Shown: positions 36,152 through 45,527 of the stretch, one piece after another | Layout of the letters: every line of letters starts with the position of its first letter | How positions within the stretch are numbered: the stretch's first letter is position 1 | NCBI GenBank assembly: GCA_964606165.1 | Contig: CAZSFQ010000005.1 | Location: 1-64,000, forward strand | Length of the DNA stretch: 64,000 nucleotides | Direction: 5' to 3' | Origin: UBA4923 sp964606165 | GTDB taxonomy: Bacteria > Bacillota > Clostridia > Saccharofermentanales > DTU023 | Notes under the pieces: model-generated | The model's input: the letters and a program-made list of their open reading frames with translations, nothing else | What the model was told of the DNA's origin: nothing | Databases searched by the model: none | Made by a program: the position numbers and the translations under genes

Positions 36152-38225
36152 CAGGGCGGGGGCAGCATGGCTTGAGAACACGATTGCGGTCCTGCCCGGC
36201 ATCTCGGAAAAAAGACAGAAGATGTTCGCCAAGCTGGGTGTAAGAACCCTCCATGACCTGCTCTGGCTTCTTCCCCGATCCTATGAGGATTGGCAGGCGC
36301 GGACACCGGTAGGCGATCTGCAGGATGGGTCCGTGGCCACCTTCGAGGCTGCTGTTGACAACATGCCCTCCATGGCCCGGCGGGGCAAGCTGACCTACAC
36401 GCGCGCCCGCCTTGCAGACCAAAGCGGCTCCATCCAGGCTGTCTGGTTCAACCAGCCCTGGCTGGCAGACAGGATCCGGCGCGGCAAGAGCTATCTTTTC
36501 CGGGGCAGGATCGAGGGGAGGGGGAGGGGCCGCAAGGTGATCAACCCTGACTGCCGGCCTTTGGACGCGGACGGCCCGGCTGGCTTTCTGCCCGTCTATC
36601 CGCTGACCGCAGGCCTCTACCAGGGAAATATCCGCCAGGCCGTCCAGGCCGTGCTCGACAAGGATGATTTCCTGGCGGAGGAAACACTGCCCCAGGACCT
36701 GCGCACGGGAGCCAGGCTGGCAACGGCGGATTTTGCCATCCGCCGCATTCATTTTCCATCAAGCCTGCGGGATGTCGAGCTGGCGCGAAGGCGGCTGGCC
36801 TTTGAGGAACTTTTCCTGGTCATGGCAGGCCTGCGCGCCCTGAAGTCAGGCAGGCACCGGCAAAGGGGCCCTGTCATGGAGGCCGGCCAGGAAACGGAAG
36901 ACTGGCTGGCGGGCCTGATCGCGAAACTTCCCTTTCAACTCACGGCATCCCAGAGGACCGCCCTCCAAACCATCCTGGGGGACTTTGGCAAGAATGTTCC
37001 CGCCAACCGCCTGATCCAGGGCGACGTCGGTTCGGGCAAGACGGTGGTTGCCGCCCTGGCCATGGCCGCCGCCTGCAGGGAGGGCTACCAGTCGGTCATG
37101 ATGGCGCCCACCACTATCCTGGCCGGCCAGCACGCGGAAACGGTATCAAGGCTGCTGGCGGGAAGCGGGCTGGAAATCGCGCTTCTGACCGGGGCGGCGA
37201 CGGCGGCCAAAAGGCGGTCGCTGCTCGCCGGGCTCAAAGACGGAGCCATCGATATCCTGATAGGGACCCATGCCGTTCTGGAGGCTGATCTGGTATTCTC
37301 CAATCTCGGCTGCTGCGTGACCGATGAACAGCACCGCTTCGGTGTCAGGCAGCGGGTATCGCTGTCGGGCAGGGGCGACCTGATCCCTCACGTCCTGGTC
37401 ATGTCGGCGACTCCCATACCCAGGACCCTGGCCATGATCCTCTATGGTGACCTGGATATCTCGGAAATAAGGGATATGCCGGCCGGCAGGCTGCCTGTCA
37501 AAACCTATACGGCGACTGAAAAGGACCGCCACCGCATTGACGGCATGATGGAAAAGCAGTTCGAGCTGGGCCATAAAGTCTACGTGGTCTGCCCCCTGAT
37601 CGAGGATTCCGAATCCATGACGGCCCTTTCCGCGGAAGCCGTCTACCAAAGGCTTTCAGAAGAGGTCTTTCCCGGCAGGCGGGTGGCCCTGATGCACGGA
37701 AGGCTGAAGGCTGCGGAGAAACTTTCGGTCATGGAAGCTTTCGGGCGGGGTGAGATCGATCTTCTGGTCTCGACCACAGTCATCGAGGTCGGAATAGACC
37801 AGCCGGACGCCACCCTCCTGGTCGTGGAAAATGCCGAGCGCTTCGGCCTGTCCCAGCTCCACCAGCTGCGGGGCCGTGTCGGGCGCTCTGACCGTCAATC
37901 CTACTGTGTTCTGGTCAGTGACAGCGAGGACCCCCTGATCCGCAAGCGGCTCCAGGTCCTCTGCCGCAATCACAGCGGCTTTGCCATCGCGGACCAGGAC
38001 TTGCTCCTGCGCGGCCCCGGTGATCTTTTCGGGGTGGCGCAGCACGGCCTGCCCGACTTCAAGGCGGCCAACCTTTATGAAGACAGCGAGCTCCTGCATG
38101 AGGCGGCCGCGGCCTGTGACCGCCTGTTCCTTGATGACCCCCTGCTTGAAAAAGCGGAAAACGCCGGGATCCTCGCGGCTTTCCGGGCCCGTTACGGGGA
38201 AGGGCTGGCACGGCCGGGATTGTAA
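36144..38225 (+). CDS. recG: ATP-dependent DNA helicase RecG
   Basis: RecG reverses stalled replication forks and acts on branched DNA. The 693-residue protein starts with an HhH-like element VLPGISEKRQKMFAKLG and an OB-fold wedge domain. Helicase motifs follow: GDVGSGKT (Walker A), a DEQHRFG box in place of DExH, SATPIPRTLAM and QLRGRVGRS. The GTG at 36144 has GGAGG upstream and overlaps nth by 8 nt; the longer open frame lies within nth and is not used. Confidence 0.94.
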   Translation: MSDRAGAAWLENTIAVLPGISEKRQKMFAKLGVRTLHDLLWLLPRSYEDWQARTPVGDLQDGSVATFEAAVDNMPSMARRGKLTYTRARLADQSGSIQAVWFNQPWLADRIRRGKSYLFRGRIEGRGRGRKVINPDCRPLDADGPAGFLPVYPLTAGLYQGNIRQAVQAVLDKDDFLAEETLPQDLRTGARLATADFAIRRIHFPSSLRDVELARRRLAFEELFLVMAGLRALKSGRHRQRGPVMEAGQETEDWLAGLIAKLPFQLTASQRTALQTILGDFGKNVPANRLIQGDVGSGKTVVAALAMAAACREGYQSVMMAPTTILAGQHAETVSRLLAGSGLEIALLTGAATAAKRRSLLAGLKDGAIDILIGTHAVLEADLVFSNLGCCVTDEQHRFGVRQRVSLSGRGDLIPHVLVMSATPIPRTLAMILYGDLDISEIRDMPAGRLPVKTYTATEKDRHRIDGMMEKQFELGHKVYVVCPLIEDSESMTALSAEAVYQRLSEEVFPGRRVALMHGRLKAAEKLSVMEAFGRGEIDLLVSTTVIEVGIDQPDATLLVVENAERFGLSQLHQLRGRVGRSDRQSYCVLVSDSEDPLIRKRLQVLCRNHSGFAIADQDLLLRGPGDLFGVAQHGLPDFKAANLYEDSELLHEAAAACDRLFLDDPLLEKAENAGILAAFRARYGEGLARPGL

Positions 38226-38236
38226 GAGGTGATGGG

Positions 38237-38800
38237 ATGCCCAGGATAATTACCGGAAAGGCCAGGGGAGTGAAGCTTGTCATGCCTGACGCCGCGGCAT
38301 GCCGGCCAACCCCGGGCCGGACCAAGGAGGCCCTCTTTTCCATCCTGGCCGGCCGGGTGGAAGGGGCCCGGGTCCTGGATGTTTTCGCCGGATCAGGACA
38401 GATCGCCCTTGAGGCGCTGTCCCGCGGCGCCCTGCAAGCCGTCATGATCGAAAGCGATCGCAAGGCGCTGGCGGCCATCGCTGAAAATATCAGGCGGACC
38501 AAGCTGGAGGAGGGGGCCGTAGTCCTCCCGGGCGATTACCGTTCCCGGCTCCGGCGGCTTGCCCGTCTGGCGGACCGCTTCGATATCATCTACCTGGACC
38601 CGCCCTGGCGCCATGCCGCGGACCTCCTGAGGCAGATGGCGGAACCGCTCGTTGCCCTGCTGGAATCAAGCGGAATACTGGTCATTGAAACGGATGGCGT
38701 GTTACTTCCCCAAAACCTCTTTGACCCCCTTCTGTCATGGTCGCGCAGTTGTCAGTACGGCGCGGGCATGCTATCCTTTTACCAGTTTAAGCCCGATTGA
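38237..38800 (+). CDS. rsmD: 16S rRNA (guanine-966-N2)-methyltransferase RsmD
   Basis: RsmD methylates G966 of 16S rRNA during 30S assembly. The 187-residue protein shows RIITGKARGVKL, PTPGRTKEALFSIL, the SAM motif VLDVFAGSGQIALEALSRGA and the catalytic motif LDPPW, where most relatives have DPPY. It is followed by coaD, a pairing common across Bacteria. RBS AGAGGTG precedes the ATG. Confidence 0.92.
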   Translation: MPRIITGKARGVKLVMPDAAACRPTPGRTKEALFSILAGRVEGARVLDVFAGSGQIALEALSRGALQAVMIESDRKALAAIAENIRRTKLEEGAVVLPGDYRSRLRRLARLADRFDIIYLDPPWRHAADLLRQMAEPLVALLESSGILVIETDGVLLPQNLFDPLLSWSRSCQYGAGMLSFYQFKPD

Positions 38801-38838
38801 CAGGGCTTTGCCAATTCCACCAACAGGATGGTTCTGAG

Positions 38839-39354
38839 ATGAGCTCAGGTGAGTTGAAAGACATTAAGCGAATGGTTTTTCCGGGAAGCTTTGACCCCTT
38901 TACAAGCGGCCATCTGGACGTGGTGGAGCGGGCCCTCCCCCTGTGTGACCAACTCTATGTCGCTGTCTTCGACAATGCCAATAAAAAGCCGGCGGCAGAC
39001 CGCGCCAGCCGCCTGGCCTGGATCCGCAAGGCCCTTGTTTCCTACCCGTCGGTCCAGGTTCTTTCCTTCGACGGCCTCCTGGTCGATTTCTGCCTCCAGA
39101 AGGGGGTGACGGCCATCGTTCGGGGGCTGAAGAACGCGGCGCAATTCGAGGAAGAGCAGGCCATGGCCGAGATCAACCGCAGAATCGGAAGAGGGATCGA
39201 AACGGTCTTTTTGCCTGCCCTGCCGGACAAGCGTCACCTTTCATCATCAGCTGTCCGGGAGCTCTTGCGGCTGGGCGCGGATATCGCCGGCATGGTCCCC
39301 TCTGTGATTGAATCCGATCTTGTCGAACACTACGGGAAAAGGGCGAGGGGATAA
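38839..39354 (+). CDS. coaD: Phosphopantetheine adenylyltransferase
   Basis: CoaD makes dephospho-CoA from 4'-phosphopantetheine and ATP, the fourth step of CoA synthesis. The 171-residue product has the nucleotidyltransferase motif FPGSFDPFTSGHLDVV, AIVRGLKNAAQFEEEQAMAE and HLSSSAVREL. Start choice is uncertain: an upstream open extension overlaps rsmD, ATG 38839 has an AGGATGG-like site, and ATG 38872 would start directly at VFPGSFDPF without a site. Confidence 0.93.
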   Translation: MSSGELKDIKRMVFPGSFDPFTSGHLDVVERALPLCDQLYVAVFDNANKKPAADRASRLAWIRKALVSYPSVQVLSFDGLLVDFCLQKGVTAIVRGLKNAAQFEEEQAMAEINRRIGRGIETVFLPALPDKRHLSSSAVRELLRLGADIAGMVPSVIESDLVEHYGKRARG

Positions 39355-39398
39355 GGGACCGAAAGCCGGCGGCTTCGTGACAGTCTGGAGGTAAGGGT

Positions 39399-39929
39399 AT
39401 GAATGATTTCCAAAACAGACGGACATCTGACAGGGAGCGGGAGGAAGCCCGCCGTCCCGCGCGTCACCGTGATGACAGGAGTACCGCTACCCTGCTGGAA
39501 CGGCTTGAGACCGACTTGATGGAAGCCAAAAGCCTGCCCTTTTCCGATAAATGCATGGTCGAACGTGAGGAAATGCTCTTCCTGGTCCGCATGATCAGGG
39601 AAGGCTTGCCGGAAGAGCTGGACAGGGCCAAGTGGGTCCTGCAGCAAAACCGGCAGCTGATCAACCAGGCCAGGCGGGAAGCCGATACCATCATGCGGGA
39701 CGCTGAAGCCCAGATGGCGCGGATGATCGATGAGCATGAGGTAACCCAGCAGGCCATGAACAACGCCTCCGCCCTGATCGAGGAGGCCACCCGCCAGGGG
39801 GCGGATATCCGGGCGGCGGCCATCCGTTACGCCCATGAGATGATGACCAATCTTGAAAACCATCTGACGGATATCCTGGTCAATATTACGCGCAACAAGA
39901 AGAGTCTCGGAGATCCCGATGGAATCTGA
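39399..39929 (+). CDS. Coiled-coil protein of the family found after coaD in Clostridia
   Basis: The 176-residue soluble protein is mostly one long amphipathic helix: an Arg-rich start, then EEMLFLVRMIREGLPEEL and RREADTIMRDAEAQMARMIDE, ending in ENHLTDILVNI. Proteins with this pattern (EAD..I..AE....) are often annotated as ATPase or V-type ATPase subunit H-like and sit next to coaD in Clostridia. No ATP-binding motif is visible. A scaffold or DivIVA-like role is possible but unproven. RBS GGAGGTAAGGGT precedes the ATG. It overlaps ddl by 11 nt. Confidence 0.7.
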   Translation: MNDFQNRRTSDREREEARRPARHRDDRSTATLLERLETDLMEAKSLPFSDKCMVEREEMLFLVRMIREGLPEELDRAKWVLQQNRQLINQARREADTIMRDAEAQMARMIDEHEVTQQAMNNASALIEEATRQGADIRAAAIRYAHEMMTNLENHLTDILVNITRNKKSLGDPDGI

Positions 39930-41001
39930 AATCAATCTGGTCGTCCTTTTCGGCGGAAGGTCGGGGGAGCACGATGTATCGTGCTCATCGGCGGCCTATA
40001 TCATCGATACCTTAAGCCGGTGTGACGGCTACCGCCTGCTGCCTGTCGGGATCACAAGGGAGGGGAGATGGTATGCCTATTCCGGCCCGACAGAGGCCAT
40101 GCGCCAAGGTGCCTGGCTTGACCAGGGGCCGGTCGTTCCGGCGATCCTGGTCCCGGACAGGGGCAAACATTTTCTTTTTGTCAACCAGGAGGGGAGGACG
40201 GTCAGCTATTCAGCCGACTGTGTCTTCCCTGTTTTACACGGGCCCAACGGGGAAGACGGCACCATCCAGGGTATGCTGGAGATGGCGGACATTCCCTTTG
40301 TGGGCTGCGGCATGGCCGCAAGCGCGCTGGCCATGGACAAATGCTTCGCCAATACTCTTTTTGAAAAAAGAAAGCTGCCGCACACACCCTGGCGCTCACT
40401 GGACCGCGCCGGCTGGCAAGGCCGGGATGACCGGTCCATCGGCCAACTGATCGAAGGCCTGGAGTTTCCCCTCTTTGTCAAACCGGCCAGGGGAGGTTCT
40501 TCCCTGGGGATCACCCGGGTCTCATCGAGGGAGGACCTGCCGGCCGCGCTCGACCATGCTCTGACCTATGACCGCAAGGTCCTGATCGAGCAGGGGGTCG
40601 AGGGGCGTGAACTGGAGATCGCCGCCATCGGCGGTTACGGGCCGCCCGAGCTTTCCCCTGTCGGAGAAGTGATCCCCGACCGTGAATTTTATGATTACGA
40701 TTCCAAGTATAAGGCGGATTCAACCAGCCAGCTGGTCATTCCCGCGCCCATTGATCCGCAGGTCACCGCCCAAGTCCGAAAAATCGCCAGGGAGGCCTGG
40801 CAGGCGATCGACTGCTACGGCATGGCCAGGATCGACTTTTTTCTTGACCGTGATCAGCGCCTTTACCTGAATGAAATCAATACTATTCCTGGATTCGTCA
40901 GCATCAGCATGTACCCCCGCTTGTTCCGGGCAGCCGGTTACAAGGACGGGGAGCTGCTGGAAAAGTTAATCGAACTCGCCATGACACGCGGGGATAAGTA
41001 A
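39919..41001 (+). CDS. ddl: D-alanine--D-alanine ligase
   Basis: Ddl joins two D-alanines for the peptidoglycan pentapeptide, the substrate of MurF encoded at 23162. The 360-residue ATP-grasp enzyme has LFGGRSGEHDVSCSSA, LHGPNGEDGTIQGMLE, VKPARGGSSLGITRV and the metal-binding motif LNEINTIPGF. Its first 11 nt overlap the coiled-coil gene. It stands outside the dcw cluster. Confidence 0.92.
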   Translation: MESEINLVVLFGGRSGEHDVSCSSAAYIIDTLSRCDGYRLLPVGITREGRWYAYSGPTEAMRQGAWLDQGPVVPAILVPDRGKHFLFVNQEGRTVSYSADCVFPVLHGPNGEDGTIQGMLEMADIPFVGCGMAASALAMDKCFANTLFEKRKLPHTPWRSLDRAGWQGRDDRSIGQLIEGLEFPLFVKPARGGSSLGITRVSSREDLPAALDHALTYDRKVLIEQGVEGRELEIAAIGGYGPPELSPVGEVIPDREFYDYDSKYKADSTSQLVIPAPIDPQVTAQVRKIAREAWQAIDCYGMARIDFFLDRDQRLYLNEINTIPGFVSISMYPRLFRAAGYKDGELLEKLIELAMTRGDK

Positions 41002-41015
41002 AAAACGAGGTATTT

Positions 41016-42533
41016 ATGGATAGCACAAGCATTTTCACCCTGATGGTGGCAGTCACGGGTATCGTGGCCGCCGGCCTTATTGCGCTTCTTGCGGCAGGTA
41101 TTTTGAAAAACCGCCGCCTGGCCCGCGACGGTTCGGCACTGGCGGATGAGGCTGTTATGATATTGACCGGAGCGGATGCCGGAAGAAGGCTTGCCGCTGA
41201 CGCCACAGCGGAGGTATTCGCTGTATCGGAACGGGAAGAGCTCTCTTTGTTGGGGGAGCATTTGGCCAGGATCAGCAGGGCGAATTTCGAGGGCAGGCAG
41301 CTGCCCGATCCTGAATCAGTCATGAAGTCACGCGGCTTGTTTCAGGCAGGGCCCCTTCTTGAGACAGGCAGGTTCTATTCTTTGATTTGCTTTGCGGCCG
41401 GCACGCTTTGGCTGGTGGCAGCCCTGCTTATTTCCCTGATGACGGACATGACCGCCCCGGCGATCCCCCTGGCGCTGGCCGCCTTCCTTCTTTCCCTTGT
41501 TTTCTCCTTCTTCATCCTCTGGTATGCCAGCCGCGCCGCGCGCTCGCTCGACAGGGAAAGGGACCGGGTCATTACCGCCCTGTCCGGCTTTGTCCCGGTC
41601 TATACAGATCGCTCAGGCGTTGCCCTGCTGGTCAGCGAGATGATCGGCTACGGCGAGAAGATGCGCGGCGAAGTGAACGCCTTTTCTGAACTGGCAGGCG
41701 AGCTTGCCAAGGGTGAGTTCGCGGAGGGCATCAAGGTAAGTGTCCGCGAAATCATGAGCCAGGAAGTCGCGCCGCCGCTCAATGAGGCCAATTTTGCCCT
41801 GACCGGCCTTGCCAAATCCCTGGCCGAAAAGCAGGAGAAAGGGATGGCGGAGCTGGCTGACTCCTTCTCCGCTGCCGTGGCCCAGTCTTTATCGACCCAT
41901 TTGTCGTCCTTGCCTGACAAGCTCCAGACCCTTTACCAGGTCGCGGAAAGCAGCGCCACCATGATGGAGGAGTCGATCGCGACCATGGAGCGCACACGGG
42001 AGGAGAGCCAGGAAGTGGCCCGCGATGTCCAGGAAACGCTCCGCCTTATGGCCCTGGCCAAGAATGACATCGCCGATGAAATGGCCGCCATCAGCGATAA
42101 TCTTGAGATCCTGGGAGCAAGCACGGAGAAGATGACCGCCCTTTACAGCGGCGAGGAAAGCAACCTGGCCTCACACATTGACCGCCTGACTGATCTGATG
42201 CGGTCTTACTCCGACAGGCTTGGCGAAGGTATCGTCGAAAGCGCGAAGGCCATCGAGGCCTCGGTCCGGATGTCGGCTTCCCAGAATAAAAACGCGGCCA
42301 TACTCCTGGAGAGGCTGGACGAACAGCTGGCGACCCTGGAGGATCTGGGCCGCCAGATCACCGACAATACCATCAACTTCACCAGGGAGTCAGGCAGCTT
42401 TGTGACCAAAACCCTGGAAGAGTTTGATGTCAGCCTGGCGGAAATTGTGGAGCGGCTCACCTTCACGACAGCTGAAATCCGTGACGCCATCGACGCGCTG
42501 CCCGCGGCCATCCGCGGCAGCTCAGGGCAATAG
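41016..42533 (+). CDS. Three-helix membrane protein with long cytosolic coiled coil
   Basis: I do not recognise a named family. The 505-residue protein has one N-terminal membrane helix (about 8-30), a cytosolic stretch of about 85 residues, a closely spaced helix pair (about 120-142 and 148-171) and about 330 residues rich in heptads (215-490). Many Glu, Ser and Ala residues give it the look of a chemoreceptor or a MotA/TolQ-type channel with a tail. The topology resembles MotA/TolQ/ExbB and ZorA, but the typical channel residues cannot be confirmed by eye and no OmpA-like partner is near. It begins 14 nt after ddl and is followed at 9 nt by an unknown cytosolic protein, so the two probably act together. 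Confidence 0.6.
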   Translation: MDSTSIFTLMVAVTGIVAAGLIALLAAGILKNRRLARDGSALADEAVMILTGADAGRRLAADATAEVFAVSEREELSLLGEHLARISRANFEGRQLPDPESVMKSRGLFQAGPLLETGRFYSLICFAAGTLWLVAALLISLMTDMTAPAIPLALAAFLLSLVFSFFILWYASRAARSLDRERDRVITALSGFVPVYTDRSGVALLVSEMIGYGEKMRGEVNAFSELAGELAKGEFAEGIKVSVREIMSQEVAPPLNEANFALTGLAKSLAEKQEKGMAELADSFSAAVAQSLSTHLSSLPDKLQTLYQVAESSATMMEESIATMERTREESQEVARDVQETLRLMALAKNDIADEMAAISDNLEILGASTEKMTALYSGEESNLASHIDRLTDLMRSYSDRLGEGIVESAKAIEASVRMSASQNKNAAILLERLDEQLATLEDLGRQITDNTINFTRESGSFVTKTLEEFDVSLAEIVERLTFTTAEIRDAIDALPAAIRGSSGQ

Positions 42534-42542
42534 GGCAATCCC

Positions 42543-43532
42543 TTGACTGACAAGGCTGAAGACAGATCAACAAAAAGCGGCGGCAGGATGCGCAAGCCGG
42601 AACGGGCCGGGGGGCACGATATCCGGCCTGCCAGGGTCCGTTTGCCGGAAATCAAGCCCGAGACCCAGGAAAAGGCCGAAAAAAGTGAAGAGGTGGCGTC
42701 GCTCCGGCGCGGGGCCGGAAGGGAAGAACAGCTGATTCCCCGGCGGCTTCCGCCGCCTGTCGCGGGCGCGCTTTTGCGGTCTGCCCGGTCAAGGCAGGTC
42801 GACCCCCAGGCCATACGCAAGCGCAGGGAAACATTAAAATACAAGTCTTTCCGGGAGGCCATCGACGGCTGCCGTGAGTTGCATCCGCTCCCTGTCGAAC
42901 TGATCGAGAGTCAGCTTCCCTCCGATTCGTCCTGGCTGCTGGCTCAACTGAAAGAAATCCGGACCATGGAGCACTTGAAGACATTCGCCGACAGCCTCAG
43001 CTACCGGGATCTCAGCCTCCTTTTCACCTCGCTGTCCCTCTTGAAACGGCGGGAGGAAACCGACCAGGTCCAAAATCTGATCCGCCTGCGGGCCTGCCAC
43101 TATCTCTATCTGTGCGGCTGGCTGACACTCCAATACACCTACCCCCGCTCCTCCGTCTCCAAGGCCTTGTCCGATCTCTGCATGATTCTGGAGGATGTCC
43201 GCTTCGTCCGTGAAAGTGAGCGGCGCACGGGCCGGCGGGTGACACCCCTGCCGGGCATTCCCCTGGGGCCATGGCGGATGATCTGGAGCCGGGTGCCCCT
43301 GATTTCCGGCATCGCCCTGCCCAACAGCCGCTATTTTATCTCCGATATCGCGGGGGAGATCTACGACAGCAAGTCGGATCTGAACGCCTTTTTCCATGAA
43401 TACGCCATTTACCCGGGACTTCCCCTAGCGGAGGCCATCACGACCCGCTACAAGGAAATGGTATCGGGTGTCGCGGCCAACCCCCTGCTGTCCCAGGATT
43501 TTTTCGACCGCTTCCGCAAAACGGAAGACTGA
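42543..43532 (+). CDS. Hypothetical cytosolic protein paired with the coiled-coil membrane protein
   Basis: This 329-residue protein is not recognised. The first 100 residues are charged and probably disordered (many Arg, Lys, Glu, Pro). The rest is helical with YLYLCGWLTLQYTYPRSSVSKAL and ends FFDRFRKTED. No membrane helix or signal peptide is seen. The TTG at 42543 is taken as start; an ATG at 42588 is an alternative. It directly follows the coiled-coil membrane gene, and the downstream gene is convergent with only 15 bp between, leaving no room for a separate terminator. Confidence 0.6.
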   Translation: MTDKAEDRSTKSGGRMRKPERAGGHDIRPARVRLPEIKPETQEKAEKSEEVASLRRGAGREEQLIPRRLPPPVAGALLRSARSRQVDPQAIRKRRETLKYKSFREAIDGCRELHPLPVELIESQLPSDSSWLLAQLKEIRTMEHLKTFADSLSYRDLSLLFTSLSLLKRREETDQVQNLIRLRACHYLYLCGWLTLQYTYPRSSVSKALSDLCMILEDVRFVRESERRTGRRVTPLPGIPLGPWRMIWSRVPLISGIALPNSRYFISDIAGEIYDSKSDLNAFFHEYAIYPGLPLAEAITTRYKEMVSGVAANPLLSQDFFDRFRKTED

Positions 43533-43547
43533 GGCCGGCCTTCAGGC

Positions 43548-45527
43548 TCAGGGAAGAATCTCCTCCGACACCAGCTCCCAGTTATTGAAATCATTGGCAT
43601 CCCCCAGGATCCGGTAGGTCAAAAGACGGCCGGGTTTTCCATCGGAGGGAAAGAGGCGGTGCTCCATGAAGCGGGGTAGCTGTTCGCCGGGGCGCAGGTC
43701 AAAATAGGTGGGGCCGTAGGCGCTGTAATCCAGGCCGGCCGCCTGGTAGACTGTGGCCCGCAAGTTGTCGGAGGATACAGGGGCGTCACTGTAGTCGAGA
43801 GGCGTCCCTGATCTGCCGGCCGCCTTGACGAATAAGCCAGTTACCAGGGCGCTTTCAGGGGGAGAGAGGTCACTGCTCCGGGCGGCGTGGTCGCCCGTGA
43901 TAATGATGGTCGCCCGGTCATATTGGCCTGTTTTCTTCAGCTGGTCCAGGTACTCGAAAAGGATATGAAAACTGCCCTTGGTCTGCTTGAGATAAGAAGA
44001 GTTACCGTCATCGACCGCTTGCGCCATTTCATTCATGGTGAAGGGGGGATGGGGGCCGTTCAGGTGCAGGAAGATGAATTCCCTGTCATCAGGCGTGACC
44101 CGCAGACCCTGGCCGGCCAGGCCGCTGAAGAAGAGGGGGTCATCCAAATAATAGGGGGCCGGGTCGGGTGTGGCCTGGATCAGCTTGTCAAAGGCGTCGG
44201 TGCTTGTCCAGTAGAAAGGTTTCAGTGCCAGGGGAGCCGAACGGTAAGCGCTCAAACGGATGAAGCTCTCCAGGGCCGCCCTTTTATCCATGTCCAGCCT
44301 GCCATCAGCCAGGTTGGCCGCCAGCGGCGACAGGTCGCGGGCCTGATCGTAGGCCTGGCTGGGGGTCAGATAGAGCTTGCTGACAAAACCCGCCTCCCTC
44401 AGGCCGGGGATAAAAGTACCCTCCTTCCAGGCTCTTTTCAAGTAGGTGCTGTAATCCTCCTTGAAGTCATAGCCGACCCCCGTCAAGGTTTCGGTGACGG
44501 AGGGGAAGGTCTGGCTGTAGCGGGAAACGTTGTTGGTGAAGCGTGTGAAACCGTCCAGACCATCAAAGAAGCCGGGATCGTTTCTTTCAACCAGGTCAAG
44601 GAAACGGTTGTCCAGGCGGTCCAGAATAAAGACGAGAATGTTGTCGCCATCGGCCACTTGGTAAATTCCCTGCCGGGACAGGTAGCTGGAGGATAAGCCC
44701 CTTCTCAGCCCGGGCTCCCTGGCGTACAAAAAGATGCCTGAGATCAGCTGGGTGGCTGCCAGAATCAGGGGGAGGAAGATGGCAAAGCGCCTCCAGAATC
44801 TTTTGGACAGGAAGCGGACCAGGAGGGGCAGGGAGACCATGAGCAGCCAGAGCGCCAGGTTGGCCGCCATTTTTCCGGCCAGAAGATCCCAGTTGACCGC
44901 GTCCCCGGTCAGCCTGCCCAGACCCGTGTTCAGAAAATTAGCCTGGATGTAGCCTGCCAGGGACAGGCCCAGAAGCAGGGACAGGACAAGGTCAAAGACA
45001 CGGCCGCGAAAGAGGGCGGACAGGCAAGCGATCAGGAGGGCCGCGGCCAGGGCGGTCAGGATCAGCAAGGGCAGAAGGCCGGTGATGGGGAAGGTAAAAT
45101 CCTCCAGATTGCCGGCGTAGAGCTCAAAGATACCGAAGACGAAAATAGTCAGGGAAATGCTGGCCCCTGCCAGAAGAGACGGCAGCAGCCGTTTGCTCCA
45201 GGACCGGTCGTCCGCCCAAAGAAAGGCGGATTTATCGATCCTCCTGCCGCCGCTCCCCTGGGCGGCCGGCTGTGACGGGGCGGCCTTGTCCTTTTTGGTA
45301 AAAAGGCCGATCCAAAGCCTGCCCAGGCCGACGCGGATATTGAGGAAGAAGAGGCGGATCCGGTTGAAAAAGATGCCCACGGTTACTCCCAGGGTAATGA
45401 CCAGGGCCGAGACAATCTGAATCAGGTAGGTGGTGGTGGCGGGATCAATGTAGGCATGGACCGGTCGCGATCGCGCCAGGAAAAGGACCGTGAACAAAAT
45501 GAGGATGGCCGGCGTCTTCCTGATCAT
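43548..45527 (-). CDS. Membrane sulfatase/LtaS-like phosphotransferase
   Basis: The 659-residue protein begins with a signal-like helix followed by YIDPATTTYLIQI, then about five further membrane helices up to residue 270. An alkaline-phosphatase superfamily domain follows: NILVFILDRLDN supplies the metal aspartate, TFPSVTETLTG the likely nucleophile region, HLNGPHPPF and TGDHAA the histidine ligands. Such enzymes include lipoteichoic acid synthases and phosphoglycerol transferases. Its start overlaps the end of the YidC-glycerophosphotransferase fusion (ATGA), so both belong to one operon and probably one polymer pathway. The exact substrate is unknown. Confidence 0.8.
   Translation of the reverse strand: MIRKTPAILILFTVLFLARSRPVHAYIDPATTTYLIQIVSALVITLGVTVGIFFNRIRLFFLNIRVGLGRLWIGLFTKKDKAAPSQPAAQGSGGRRIDKSAFLWADDRSWSKRLLPSLLAGASISLTIFVFGIFELYAGNLEDFTFPITGLLPLLILTALAAALLIACLSALFRGRVFDLVLSLLLGLSLAGYIQANFLNTGLGRLTGDAVNWDLLAGKMAANLALWLLMVSLPLLVRFLSKRFWRRFAIFLPLILAATQLISGIFLYAREPGLRRGLSSSYLSRQGIYQVADGDNILVFILDRLDNRFLDLVERNDPGFFDGLDGFTRFTNNVSRYSQTFPSVTETLTGVGYDFKEDYSTYLKRAWKEGTFIPGLREAGFVSKLYLTPSQAYDQARDLSPLAANLADGRLDMDKRAALESFIRLSAYRSAPLALKPFYWTSTDAFDKLIQATPDPAPYYLDDPLFFSGLAGQGLRVTPDDREFIFLHLNGPHPPFTMNEMAQAVDDGNSSYLKQTKGSFHILFEYLDQLKKTGQYDRATIIITGDHAARSSDLSPPESALVTGLFVKAAGRSGTPLDYSDAPVSSDNLRATVYQAAGLDYSAYGPTYFDLRPGEQLPRFMEHRLFPSDGKPGRLLTYRILGDANDFNNWELVSEEILP

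Noticed and set aside
41016..43532. Reading the pair as a Zorya defence system
   Set aside because: Only the topology of the first protein resembles ZorA; there is no ZorB (membrane plus OmpA-like domain), no ZorC/D/E that I can recognise, so the name is not justified.
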